Part shown: positions 1 through 5,391 of the stretch, piece by piece
Position numbering within the stretch: the stretch's first letter is position 1
Layout of the letters: each line of letters begins with the position of its first letter
DNA from: Thermococcus sp.
GTDB taxonomy: Archaea; Methanobacteriota_B; Thermococci; Thermococcales; Thermococcaceae
NCBI GenBank assembly: GCA_027074805.1
Contig: JALTCK010000129.1
Span: forward strand, 1-5,391
Length of the DNA: 5,391 nt
Direction: 5' to 3'
Notes under the pieces: generated by a model
Seen by the model: the letters and a program-made list of their open reading frames with translations, nothing else
The model's database searches: none
Told to the model about the DNA's origin: nothing
Program-made: the position numbers and the translations under genes

Positions 1-688
1 TGTCTCGAAGGCCTTCGCGCCTTAGGGCCTCTATCGTCTCGGTTATCTCGTCCGGCGCCATGTTGTCGAGCATAACAACGTCGGCTCCAGCTTTAGCGGC
101 CTTAACCGCGTCCTCAAGGCTCTCCACCTCAACCTCAACGACCTTGTAAACGCTGAAGGCCTTCGCGCGCCGTATCGCCTCCTCCAGCGGAACCAGGGCA
201 AGGTGGTTGTCCTTTATTAGCATCGCGTCGCTCAGCGAGAAGCGGTGGGGCTCGCCGCCGCCGATAATGATTGCCCTCTTGTCTATCGGCTTGAGGAGGG
301 TCTTCCTCGTTCCTGCAACGCGAACCTTCGGATTCACCGCTTTAACCCTCTCGACGAGTTTTTTGACCTCGGTGGCGATGCCGCTCATCCTGCCCATAAC
401 GTTCAAAGCCGTCCTCTCGACGAGGAGGATCGAGCGGGCGTTTCCGACGAGTTCGAGGATAACGTCCCCCCTCCTTACTTCCTCGCCGTCGCGCTTCTTG
501 ACATCAACCTTAACGTCGAAGTGCTCGAAGAGGGCTTTGGCTTCCTCAACACCGGCAATAACCCCGTCCTGCTTCGCAATGATCATTGCCCTGGCCTTCG
601 TTCCTTCAGGTATGACCGCCTCGCTCGTGACGTCTCCGAAGGGGGCGTCCTCCTCAATGAACCTGAGGAGATAGGAAAGGGGAGTCAT
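1..688 (-). CDS. nadC: Quinolinate phosphoribosyltransferase (nicotinate-nucleotide diphosphorylase, carboxylating), C-terminus beyond the window
   Basis: NadC condenses quinolinate with PRPP and decarboxylates the product to nicotinate mononucleotide, the third step of de novo NAD synthesis, in the cytoplasm. From the ATG at 688, 229 residues are visible; the family is usually about 280, so roughly 50 C-terminal residues lie past the left edge. The N-terminal domain carries the typical EEDAPFGDVTSE (12-23). The barrel domain shows ERTALN (91-96) followed by SGIAT, TRKT (127-130), GGGEPHR (143-149), LIKDNH (157-162), VEVEVE (184-189) and MLDN (206-209). The basic and acidic residues that bind quinolinate and PRPP in this family are present (R92, R128, K129, H148, R149, K159, E187, D208). 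I chose this ATG because GGGTGA lies five bases upstream and the protein then begins like archaeal NadC proteins. The frame stays open upstream to ATGs at 736 and 763, the latter overlapping the preceding stop as ATGA, but neither has a well-spaced Shine-Dalgarno sequence. The gene follows the secreted-protein gene after 71 bases. Confidence 0.97.
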   Translation of the reverse strand, partial: MTPLSYLLRFIEEDAPFGDVTSEAVIPEGTKARAMIIAKQDGVIAGVEEAKALFEHFDVKVDVKKRDGEEVRRGDVILELVGNARSILLVERTALNVMGRMSGIATEVKKLVERVKAVNPKVRVAGTRKTLLKPIDKRAIIIGGGEPHRFSLSDAMLIKDNHLALVPLEEAIRRAKAFSVYKVVEVEVESLEDAVKAAKAGADVVMLDNMAPDEITETIEALRREGLRD

Positions 689-693
689 TTCCT

Positions 694-699
694 TCACCC
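694..699 (-). promoter_or_regulatory. Ribosome binding site deciding the nadC start
   Basis: On the minus strand GGGTGA is followed by AGGAA and then the ATG at 688. The spacing of five bases resembles the sites before nadA (four) and the DUF401 gene (five). It matches the GGUGA core of the anti-16S sequence used by Thermococcales. It supports the 688 start over the in-frame ATGs at 736 and 763. Confidence 0.7.
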
Positions 700-759
700 A
701 AAGGGGATTCCCAGTAGGCTTTATCTCGTTTTCCATTAGAATCTGGGGCAGAGCCTCTC

Positions 760-2046
760 TCATCCCTTTAACTTCCACACCAAAAGGAGCATGATGACCA
801 CAATGCCCAGTGCGAAGAGACAATCCCATTTGGGAAAGTGCCCCTCAGGGGAGTCAAGAATGCGGACGCTATTCCCATCGAAGTAAGCCAGATTTCTTCC
901 GTCTGAAAAGAGACAACCGTTGCCGCAGTCACCTATTTTTGGTTTAAAAGGAAGGCCAAGCACTCTTTTCTCGTAGTGGAGAAGCGTCCCATTGAGAACG
1001 ACTCTCTCCCCCCTCAATTCTAGCGGCATCTTAACTGGCCGTCCCCAGCCGAAGACTTTTCGGGGCTCAACCATTTCACATACTGTGGTAAGGTTTGTTT
1101 TGTTGGTAAGTTCAGCAATCTCCTCATGGGAAACGGTTATGTAGCCGAGGATTTGATGATGGGCCTTAAGTTCAGAGATATCCCACCATGAATAAACTTT
1201 CTTGAGTATCCACTTTCCATCAGTGTACCCCATTAACTCAATGGTAATATTCTTCTCTCCCTTTCTATCAAACACCGCGATGGGGATCAATACGTACTCC
1301 CCGTTTATGCTGATTGTCTGAAGGTAGTACCTCAGGGTAGAGACGTTGTCGGAAATTAGCTCGAATCTATTGCTGACTAAAGTCCCGAGGTGAGTGCCGT
1401 TAAAACACAGACCATCCACTGAAAGGTTAGCCGGCGTCAAATTCACTAGGGAGAGGTGGGAGTCTTGGAGGGTGACAAAGAAAAGTTCCCTCCTGTAGCT
1501 CTCGGGGTCCCAGCCTATTATGGCGTATCCATGGGGAATCCACCAAACTCCAGAAAAATATCTGTTCTCTCCTTCCTCAGGAAAGAGCCTGTAGATGCTA
1601 CTATCGAGTATGGCGTACCAATTGTAACTGCTTCCTTCCTGCGTAGTCCAGTCAATCTCAAGGAAGAGGTAGAACTCCCCATTCCAATAAATTCTGCTGT
1701 CCATCCCAATCTCGTCAAACTCCGTATAATCTCCAAGGGATTTCAGCTCCCCATCATATACGTACAGGTGAAATCTTTGTAGATAATGGTGATTCGAGGA
1801 ATTCTGGTATAGAAGAACTTCTTCTCCGTTTGAATGAACGAAACTCAGGTTTGGGAAGGTAGCGTTCAGGAGCGTGAAGCCCTTCCCAGGCTCAAAGAAC
1901 CAGAGCTGAGTGTTGTTGGAGTTATGAGTCAGAATTAGGAACCCATCACTGTAATGGACAGTTCCTATCACTTCAAAATGGCCGGCACTAACGAGAGAAG
2001 GAGAAACGAGGAGGAAGAGAAGAAAAAGCACAGGGAACTTACGCAT
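760..2046 (-). CDS. Uncharacterised secreted, membrane-anchored, sequon-rich protein, possibly a beta-propeller
   Basis: I do not recognise this 428-residue protein and assign no function. Residues 1-21 form a signal peptide: MRK, a hydrophobic core, and a likely cleavage after SLVSA. Residues 408-425 form one C-terminal transmembrane helix followed by a KLKG end, so the body should sit outside the cell, anchored at its C-terminus. The body holds 12 N-x-S/T sequons (N44, 61, 66, 82, 202, 207, 216, 234, 266, 315, 318, 352) and many aromatic residues. A recurring pattern, a turn such as SDG, SNG, WNG, FNG or ING followed by a hydrophobic strand, appears near 33, 72, 121, 215, 247 and 381, as in beta-propellers; the fold is inference. 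Cysteines are at 214, 323, 374, 378 and 409, including a CGNGC pair. It starts 22 bases after nadA with GGGTG seven bases before its ATG, so it is probably co-transcribed. Its base composition is lower in GC than its neighbours (40-48% in three hand-counted 60-base lines, against 57-62% in nadC and nadA lines), suggesting later insertion into the nad cluster. Confidence 0.88.
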   Translation of the reverse strand: MRKFPVLFLLFLLVSPSLVSAGHFEVIGTVHYSDGFLILTHNSNNTQLWFFEPGKGFTLLNATFPNLSFVHSNGEEVLLYQNSSNHHYLQRFHLYVYDGELKSLGDYTEFDEIGMDSRIYWNGEFYLFLEIDWTTQEGSSYNWYAILDSSIYRLFPEEGENRYFSGVWWIPHGYAIIGWDPESYRRELFFVTLQDSHLSLVNLTPANLSVDGLCFNGTHLGTLVSNRFELISDNVSTLRYYLQTISINGEYVLIPIAVFDRKGEKNITIELMGYTDGKWILKKVYSWWDISELKAHHQILGYITVSHEEIAELTNKTNLTTVCEMVEPRKVFGWGRPVKMPLELRGERVVLNGTLLHYEKRVLGLPFKPKIGDCGNGCLFSDGRNLAYFDGNSVRILDSPEGHFPKWDCLFALGIVVIMLLLVWKLKG

Positions 2047-2068
2047 TGACTCACACCCTAGGCAAAGC

Positions 2069-2977
2069 TCAGCTCATCTCCAGCATCTTTTCTATCGCCT
2101 TCCTGGCCTTCTCAGCTATCTCCTCCGGAACCTCGACGGGGTATTTCATGTCACGGAGGGCGGTATAGATGTCCTCGAGGGTTATTGCCTTCATCCCGAT
2201 GCAGGTGGCATCTTCCCTGGCCGGATGGAACTTGATATTCGGGTAGAGCTTGCTCAGTCTGTAGACCATCTCCCTCTCTGTGAAGACGATCCACTCGTTC
2301 CACTCCCTCGCGCGCCTTATCATTCCGCCGGTGGAGACTATTATATCCGCCCTCTCCTGCACTTCCGGCTCGCACTCGGGGTGGACCATCAGCTTGGCGT
2401 TGGGATACAACCTTTTCGCGCGCTCAACGTCTTCAACGGTGAACTTTTTGTGGACGTAGCAGTGGCCGTACTCTGGAACGGGAATGACCTTCTTGTCGGT
2501 CTTCTTCGCCACGTAGTGGGCGAGGTTCCTGTCTGGTCCGAAGATTACCACGTCGGAGTCGAGCTTTCCGACGATTTTGGCCGCGTTTGCAGAGGTGACC
2601 GTAACGTCCGCAAGGGCCTTGCACTCGGCCGAACTGTTGACGTAGAGCACGACGGGAGCATCGGGATATCTCTTCTTCGCCTCGATGATGTGCTCTGGCC
2701 GGAGCATGTTGGCCATGGCGCAGGTGGCCCTCCTCGTTGGGAGCAGAACTGTCTTCTCGGGGTTGAGGATTTTGGCCGTCTCTGCCATGAAGTCTACGCC
2801 GGCGAAGACTATCACGTCAGCGTCAACGTTGACCGCTTTCCTCGCCAGTTCAAGGCTGTCCCCGAGGAAGTCGGCTATGTCCTGAACCTCGGGCAGCTGG
2901 TAGTTGTGGGCCATGATTATCGCGTTGCGTTCCTCCTTCAGGCGCGTGATCTCCTGTACAAGTTTCTCCCTCTTCAT
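2069..2977 (-). CDS. nadA: Quinolinate synthase, [4Fe-4S] enzyme
   Basis: NadA condenses iminosuccinate, made by NadB, with dihydroxyacetone phosphate to give quinolinate, using a [4Fe-4S] cluster in which one iron lacks a protein ligand and binds substrate. The protein is complete at 302 residues, the usual size of the short archaeal form. Cluster cysteines are C86 (TRRATCAMAN), C173 (YGHCYVH) and C259 (EDATCIGM). These and E201 in HPECEPEV (199-206) lie exactly three residues after C83, C170, C256 and E198 of the Pyrococcus horikoshii enzyme, from memory. Other family motifs are AHNYQLPEVQDIADF (23-37), GDSLELA (39-45), VNSS (113-116), FGPDRNLA (146-153) and STGGM (215-219). The start is supported by AGGTGA four bases before the ATG. 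The gene has its own promoter, with a dyad between the TATA box and the start. It is followed after 22 bases by the secreted-protein gene and then by nadC. The cluster is oxygen-sensitive, which suits an anaerobe. Confidence 0.98.
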   Translation of the reverse strand: MKREKLVQEITRLKEERNAIIMAHNYQLPEVQDIADFLGDSLELARKAVNVDADVIVFAGVDFMAETAKILNPEKTVLLPTRRATCAMANMLRPEHIIEAKKRYPDAPVVLYVNSSAECKALADVTVTSANAAKIVGKLDSDVVIFGPDRNLAHYVAKKTDKKVIPVPEYGHCYVHKKFTVEDVERAKRLYPNAKLMVHPECEPEVQERADIIVSTGGMIRRAREWNEWIVFTEREMVYRLSKLYPNIKFHPAREDATCIGMKAITLEDIYTALRDMKYPVEVPEEIAEKARKAIEKMLEMS

Positions 2978-2981
2978 TCTC

Positions 2982-2987
2982 TCACCT
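2982..2987 (-). promoter_or_regulatory. Ribosome binding site of nadA
   Basis: AGGTGA followed by GAGA and then the ATG at 2977. Judged from the TATA box position, the transcript should begin at or very near this site, so the 5' leader would be only about ten bases. The left arm of the dyad (2985-2989) overlaps it. Confidence 0.75.
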
Positions 2988-3006
2988 GGGAATGCTATGT
3001 TCCAGG
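2985..3006. promoter_or_regulatory. 22-base imperfect dyad between the nadA TATA box and start, candidate operator
   Basis: On the plus strand CCTGG (2985-2989) and CCAGG (3002-3006) are perfect inverted arms 12 bases apart. One further symmetric A:T pair sits inside (2991 and 3000), and the rest of the centre is not symmetric. The dyad begins one base downstream of the TATA box and ends over the predicted transcription start, so a protein bound here would block polymerase recruitment or start. The transcript should begin inside it, so an RNA hairpin role is unlikely. That it is an operator is inference, and I cannot name a regulator. Confidence 0.4.
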
Positions 3007-3007
3007 G

Positions 3008-3020
3008 TATAAAAGCTTTC
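3008..3020 (-). promoter_or_regulatory. Archaeal promoter (BRE plus TATA box) of nadA
   Basis: Read on the minus strand, GAAAGC (3020-3015) is a purine-rich TFB-recognition element directly followed by the TATA box TTTTATA (3014-3008), the standard Thermococcales layout. A start about 25 bases from the TATA centre falls near 2985-2988, just before nadA. The BRE overlaps the TGA stop of the DUF401 gene (3021-3019), so the promoter is embedded at the end of the preceding gene. It should also drive the secreted-protein gene and nadC. Confidence 0.75.
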
Positions 3021-4206
3021 AGAGAACAAGGACTATGTAAGCAATCCCTCCGATGAAGAGAAGCATGGCGGGAATAAAGAGCCGCAGGTACACTTTTTTG
3101 AGGTCGGCTCCGTAGTATTCGGCCGAAAAGACGAGGCAGAGATGGACTGGACTAAAGAGCATCCCCATGTAGCCGCTCAGGTAAGCGAGTGCAACCTTAT
3201 CAAACCCCGTGAAGAAGGGGAGGAGTAGGGGGAAGGTCATACCCACGTAGGCAAAGCTTATGCCCGTCATCAGACCAACGATGAACGGTGTTACCATGAG
3301 AACAAGGACTATGGGCAGGTTCATAGATATCATGGCGTTCGGAAGCGTCTTAACTGCTCCCGTAACTTGGAGCACGTATTTGAAGTACATGACAGCAACG
3401 AGAAGGAAGACTATCTTCGGCTGAAGGGCGTAGGCGAGCACCTTCTTCAAGTCCACACTTCTCAGGTTTGGCAAGAATGCCGTGAGAAAACCTAGGAAAG
3501 CGCCGTAGACCATGTCCAAGCCGAGGACTATGGAGGCAAGTACGATTATCAGTATTGGGTAGGTACTCTTCAGGAGAAGTCTGAGGCCGGTTTTGACATC
3601 TCCCTTCCCAGAGCTATCATCCGGAAGCGGGCGGATGAGAAGGAAGTAGCCGAGAAGTGTCATAAGAATCGTCAGGGGGAACATCTTGATGCTTATCTCC
3701 CTTATGGAGATCCCGAGGATGGCGGAGGCGATTACGATGGCCTGGTACATCGGCCAGGAGTGTTCCCATACGTGCCTGAACCAGTAATTAACGAGGGTTT
3801 TATCCATAGGGCTCATCTCGAACTTCCCCGCGACAGGCTCTATCATTGGAGCCGAAACCAGTGCGCCTGCTGGCATTGGCATCAACCCTATGAGGGCCGG
3901 GAGCATTGCCAGGGAGTACTTGGCCTTGGGGAAAATATTGCTCGCCGCAATTTCCATATCTTTCAGGTATCCTGTCTGGGAGAAGATCGAGCTCATTCCC
4001 ATTATGAATGCTATAATGAGCACCAATCTTATTGTCTCCCACGAGGTGGTGGAGTGGTAAAGGGCCACAGCGGCATCCCCTGGACTCATTCCAAACAGGA
4101 ATGCCAGCACCAGAGAACCGGTGAATATTGAGACGCCGATGTTAACTTTGAGCCAGATGAGGGCCAGTACTATCGCGAAGGAGGATATGAGGTATAGCAG
4201 TTCCAC
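3019..4206 (-). CDS. DUF401-family multi-pass membrane protein, probable transporter
   Basis: This is a strongly hydrophobic integral membrane protein of 395 residues, about ten transmembrane segments, resembling the DUF401 family of the ion-transporter superfamily (related to GntP- and DcuC-type carriers). The family call is from memory of its motifs. Numbered from the upstream GTG at 4215, LMPMPAGALVSAPM (111-124) and NYWFRHVWEHSWP (143-155) occur in the first half; GLMTGISFAYVGMTFPLL (314-331) and GYMGMLFSPVHLCLVF (348-363) occur in the second. Paired Gly/Pro-rich re-entrant segments of this kind fit the two-fold repeat of that superfamily. A charged loop (about 197-210) divides the halves. 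I chose GTG 4206 because GGTGA precedes it by five bases; GTG 4215 would add three residues but has no Shine-Dalgarno sequence. It lies 48 bases after nadB, and its stop overlaps the nadA promoter. Its substrate is unknown; the position suggests a metabolite linked to NAD synthesis, such as a dicarboxylate or pyridine carboxylate, but that is inference. Confidence 0.85.
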   Translation of the reverse strand: MELLYLISSFAIVLALIWLKVNIGVSIFTGSLVLAFLFGMSPGDAAVALYHSTTSWETIRLVLIIAFIMGMSSIFSQTGYLKDMEIAASNIFPKAKYSLAMLPALIGLMPMPAGALVSAPMIEPVAGKFEMSPMDKTLVNYWFRHVWEHSWPMYQAIVIASAILGISIREISIKMFPLTILMTLLGYFLLIRPLPDDSSGKGDVKTGLRLLLKSTYPILIIVLASIVLGLDMVYGAFLGFLTAFLPNLRSVDLKKVLAYALQPKIVFLLVAVMYFKYVLQVTGAVKTLPNAMISMNLPIVLVLMVTPFIVGLMTGISFAYVGMTFPLLLPFFTGFDKVALAYLSGYMGMLFSPVHLCLVFSAEYYGADLKKVYLRLFIPAMLLFIGGIAYIVLVL

Positions 4207-4211
4207 TCGTT

Positions 4212-4216
4212 TCACC
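4212..4216 (-). promoter_or_regulatory. Ribosome binding site favouring the GTG start at 4206
   Basis: GGTGA followed by AACGA and then GTG at 4206. The site overlaps the alternative upstream GTG (4215-4213), which is part of the Shine-Dalgarno sequence itself and therefore unlikely to be the start. Confidence 0.6.
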
Positions 4217-4239
4217 GGACATGATAAGGATTCGATGGA

Positions 4240-4254
4240 AATTTAAACCTTTGG
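4240..4254 (-). promoter_or_regulatory. Possible weak promoter of the DUF401 gene
   Basis: On the minus strand CCAAAGG (4254-4248) followed by TTTAAATT (4247-4240) resembles a BRE/TATA pair and begins right after the nadB stop. Its distance to the GTG at 4206 (41 bases from the first TATA base) is close to that in nadA (37 bases), so a short-leader transcript is geometrically possible. TTTAAATT is a poorer TATA box than TTTTATA, so read-through from nadB may be the main source of transcript. Confidence 0.35.
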
Positions 4255-5391
4255 TTAGAGTCTGCACCTTCCGTCGAAAAAGCTTGGCCTCTCGAATTCC
4301 TTTCTCATGAGCGGGAACTCCTCGCGGTAGTGTGCGCCCCTGCTCTCCTCCCTAATCAGGGCACACTCGAGGACGCCCCTGGCAAGAAGTTTAAGTCTTG
4401 GGTCTGCCTCGATTCCCTCAAGCTCCCTGAGGCCTCCCTTAAGGGTTTTTGCGCTCCTAACGATTCCAGCGTGATTCCACAGGAGCCCCCTTAACGAGTC
4501 AATGTCCCCGGCATCGTAGTCGTGATATACCGGCTCCTTCACCTCTCCCAGCCTCGGCCTCTCCCTCGCTATCGTTCTAGCCACTTCTAGGCCTGAAACA
4601 ATGCACTCGAGGAGCGAGTTGCTCGCGAGCCTGTTCGCCCCGTGGAAGCCGTTACTCATTGCTTCGCCCACAGCGTAAAGGTTCCTGATTGCCGTCCTAT
4701 ACCAGAGGTCGACCGCTATCCCGCCGATGGTGTAGTGGGCTATAGGGGAGATTGGAATGAGGTCCTTCGAGGGGTCTATACCGTCCTTGATCAGGAAGGC
4801 GTATATCTGGGGAAAGCGTTTCTTGAAGTCCTCTATCTCCGTTGCATCAAGGAAGACCCTTTTACCGGCCTTCATCTGGCGGTAGATAGCTCTTGCGACG
4901 ATGTCCCTCGTGGAGAGCTCGTTGACGAAGCGCTCCCCGTCCTCAGTCACGAGCTTTGCCCCGGCACCGCGAACGGCCTCGCTGACGAGGAAAACACCGT
5001 TTTTCCCGATGTGGCCTGTTGGGTGGAACTGTACGAACTCCAGATCCCTCGCGGGAGCACCCTTCATTATGGCGTCGCCTATTAGGGTGCCGAGGTTGAG
5101 GGGCGAACCGGCGGTATACTTGAAGAGCGAGGCAAAGCCGCCCGTGGCTACGATAGTGGCGTTGAACTTCAGAAGCTCCCCGTCGAGAAAGACACCGTAC
5201 GTCCTGCCATCTCTAACTGCCAGCTCCTCGGCAGTGCCATCGACGAAGTTGACCCCGGCTTCCCTGGCGGCCATGTATAGGACGTTCGTTATGTGCTTCC
5301 CAGTCTCGTTCCTTATCGTGAAAACCCTGTGGAAGGAGTGGCCGCCCTCGGTCTCGTTGGTCTCGAACTCCAGACCTATTGAAAGGAGGAA
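4255..5391 (-). CDS. nadB: L-aspartate oxidase, N-terminus beyond the window
   Basis: NadB oxidises L-aspartate to iminosuccinate with FAD, the first step of de novo NAD synthesis; the unstable product goes to NadA. The frame is open from the right edge to TAA at 4257-4255, giving 378 residues. Archaeal homologues have about 465, so some 85-90 residues with the Rossmann GxGxxG are outside; the Met at 5274 is internal, not a start. In fragment numbering, TEGGHSFHR (14-22) holds a conserved active-site Glu region. IVATGG (80-85) belongs to the FAD domain. FHPTG (122-126), RDIVARAI (162-169) and HYTIGG (219-224) carry the catalytic His and Arg residues shared with succinate dehydrogenase and fumarate reductase flavoproteins. 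AVGE (240-243) and GANRLASNSLLE (251-262) form the C-terminal FAD-binding motif. The helical C-terminal domain ends with ESRGAHYREEFP (349-360). SdhA/FrdA is the alternative, but the nadA/nadC neighbours and lack of SDH partner subunits favour NadB. Confidence 0.96.
   Translation of the reverse strand, partial: FLLSIGLEFETNETEGGHSFHRVFTIRNETGKHITNVLYMAAREAGVNFVDGTAEELAVRDGRTYGVFLDGELLKFNATIVATGGFASLFKYTAGSPLNLGTLIGDAIMKGAPARDLEFVQFHPTGHIGKNGVFLVSEAVRGAGAKLVTEDGERFVNELSTRDIVARAIYRQMKAGKRVFLDATEIEDFKKRFPQIYAFLIKDGIDPSKDLIPISPIAHYTIGGIAVDLWYRTAIRNLYAVGEAMSNGFHGANRLASNSLLECIVSGLEVARTIARERPRLGEVKEPVYHDYDAGDIDSLRGLLWNHAGIVRSAKTLKGGLRELEGIEADPRLKLLARGVLECALIREESRGAHYREEFPLMRKEFERPSFFDGRCRL

Noticed and set aside
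7..168. A 14-base direct repeat, GAAGGCCTTCGCGC, at 7-20 and 155-168
   Set aside because: Both copies lie within nadC in different reading frames and consist of common Arg, Ala and Glu codons. There is no third copy or regular spacing, so chance is sufficient.
689..759. A promoter between the surface-protein gene and nadC, based on GAAAACGAGATAAAG
   Set aside because: AGATAAAG is a poor TATA box and the purine tract is not convincing; co-transcription from nadA explains nadC expression without it.
791..797. ATGATGA resembling the C box of an archaeal C/D guide RNA
   Set aside because: No CTGA D box occurs within the next 80 bases; the first is at 903-906, too far for a C/D RNA.
824..852. 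Two small adjacent hairpins (CCCATTTGGG and CCCCTCAGGGG)
   Set aside because: They lie inside the coding sequence of the surface protein just before its membrane helix, have stems of only four bases, and no T-run follows on either strand.
2225..3040. Long plus-strand open frame opposite nadA (271 codons), and similar ones opposite nadC (207-674, 245-739), the surface-protein gene (1456-1782) and nadB (4642-5085)
   Set aside because: They are antisense to genes with clear family motifs, their translations show no recognisable domain, and GC-rich codon bias commonly opens such frames. I saw no promoter or Shine-Dalgarno support for them.
5275..5391. Treating the Met at 5274 as the start of nadB with a separate sequence upstream
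   Set aside because: The frame continues without a stop to the window edge and encodes the family's EGGHS motif, so 5274 is internal and the gene is truncated only by the window.

Overview
The window looks like a piece of a hyperthermophilic archaeal chromosome, most probably Thermococcales, and Thermococcus rather than Pyrococcus because the conserved genes are GC-rich. The evidence is the GGTGA-type Shine-Dalgarno sequences 4-5 bases before starts, a BRE/TATA promoter (GAAAGC then TTTTATA), heavy use of AGG and ATA codons, and a NadA whose three cluster cysteines and glutamate match the Pyrococcus horikoshii enzyme at a constant offset of three residues. This assignment is inference; no database was searched.

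Every gene I support lies on the minus strand. In the direction of transcription, from the right edge to the left, they are: nadB (L-aspartate oxidase, missing its N-terminus), a DUF401-type multi-pass membrane protein, nadA (quinolinate synthase), an unrecognised secreted and membrane-anchored protein rich in N-glycosylation sequons, and nadC (quinolinate phosphoribosyltransferase, missing its C-terminus). The gaps are 22 to 71 bases and no stretch over 300 bases lacks a gene. I found no RNA genes, CRISPR arrays or mobile elements.

NadB, NadA and NadC are the three consecutive enzymes of de novo NAD synthesis: aspartate to iminosuccinate, then quinolinate, then nicotinate mononucleotide. Two genes with no established place in that pathway are interleaved: the DUF401 membrane protein between nadB and nadA, and the secreted protein between nadA and nadC. 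The first could be a transporter serving the pathway. The second differs in base composition and looks like a later arrival.

The cluster probably has more than one transcript. A convincing promoter precedes nadA, with its BRE overlapping the DUF401 stop codon, and a weaker TATA-like element lies at the nadB/DUF401 junction. Between the nadA TATA box and its start codon is a 22-base dyad (CCTGG...CCAGG), placed where an archaeal repressor would bind. The two interleaved genes and this dyad are the observations most worth following up.
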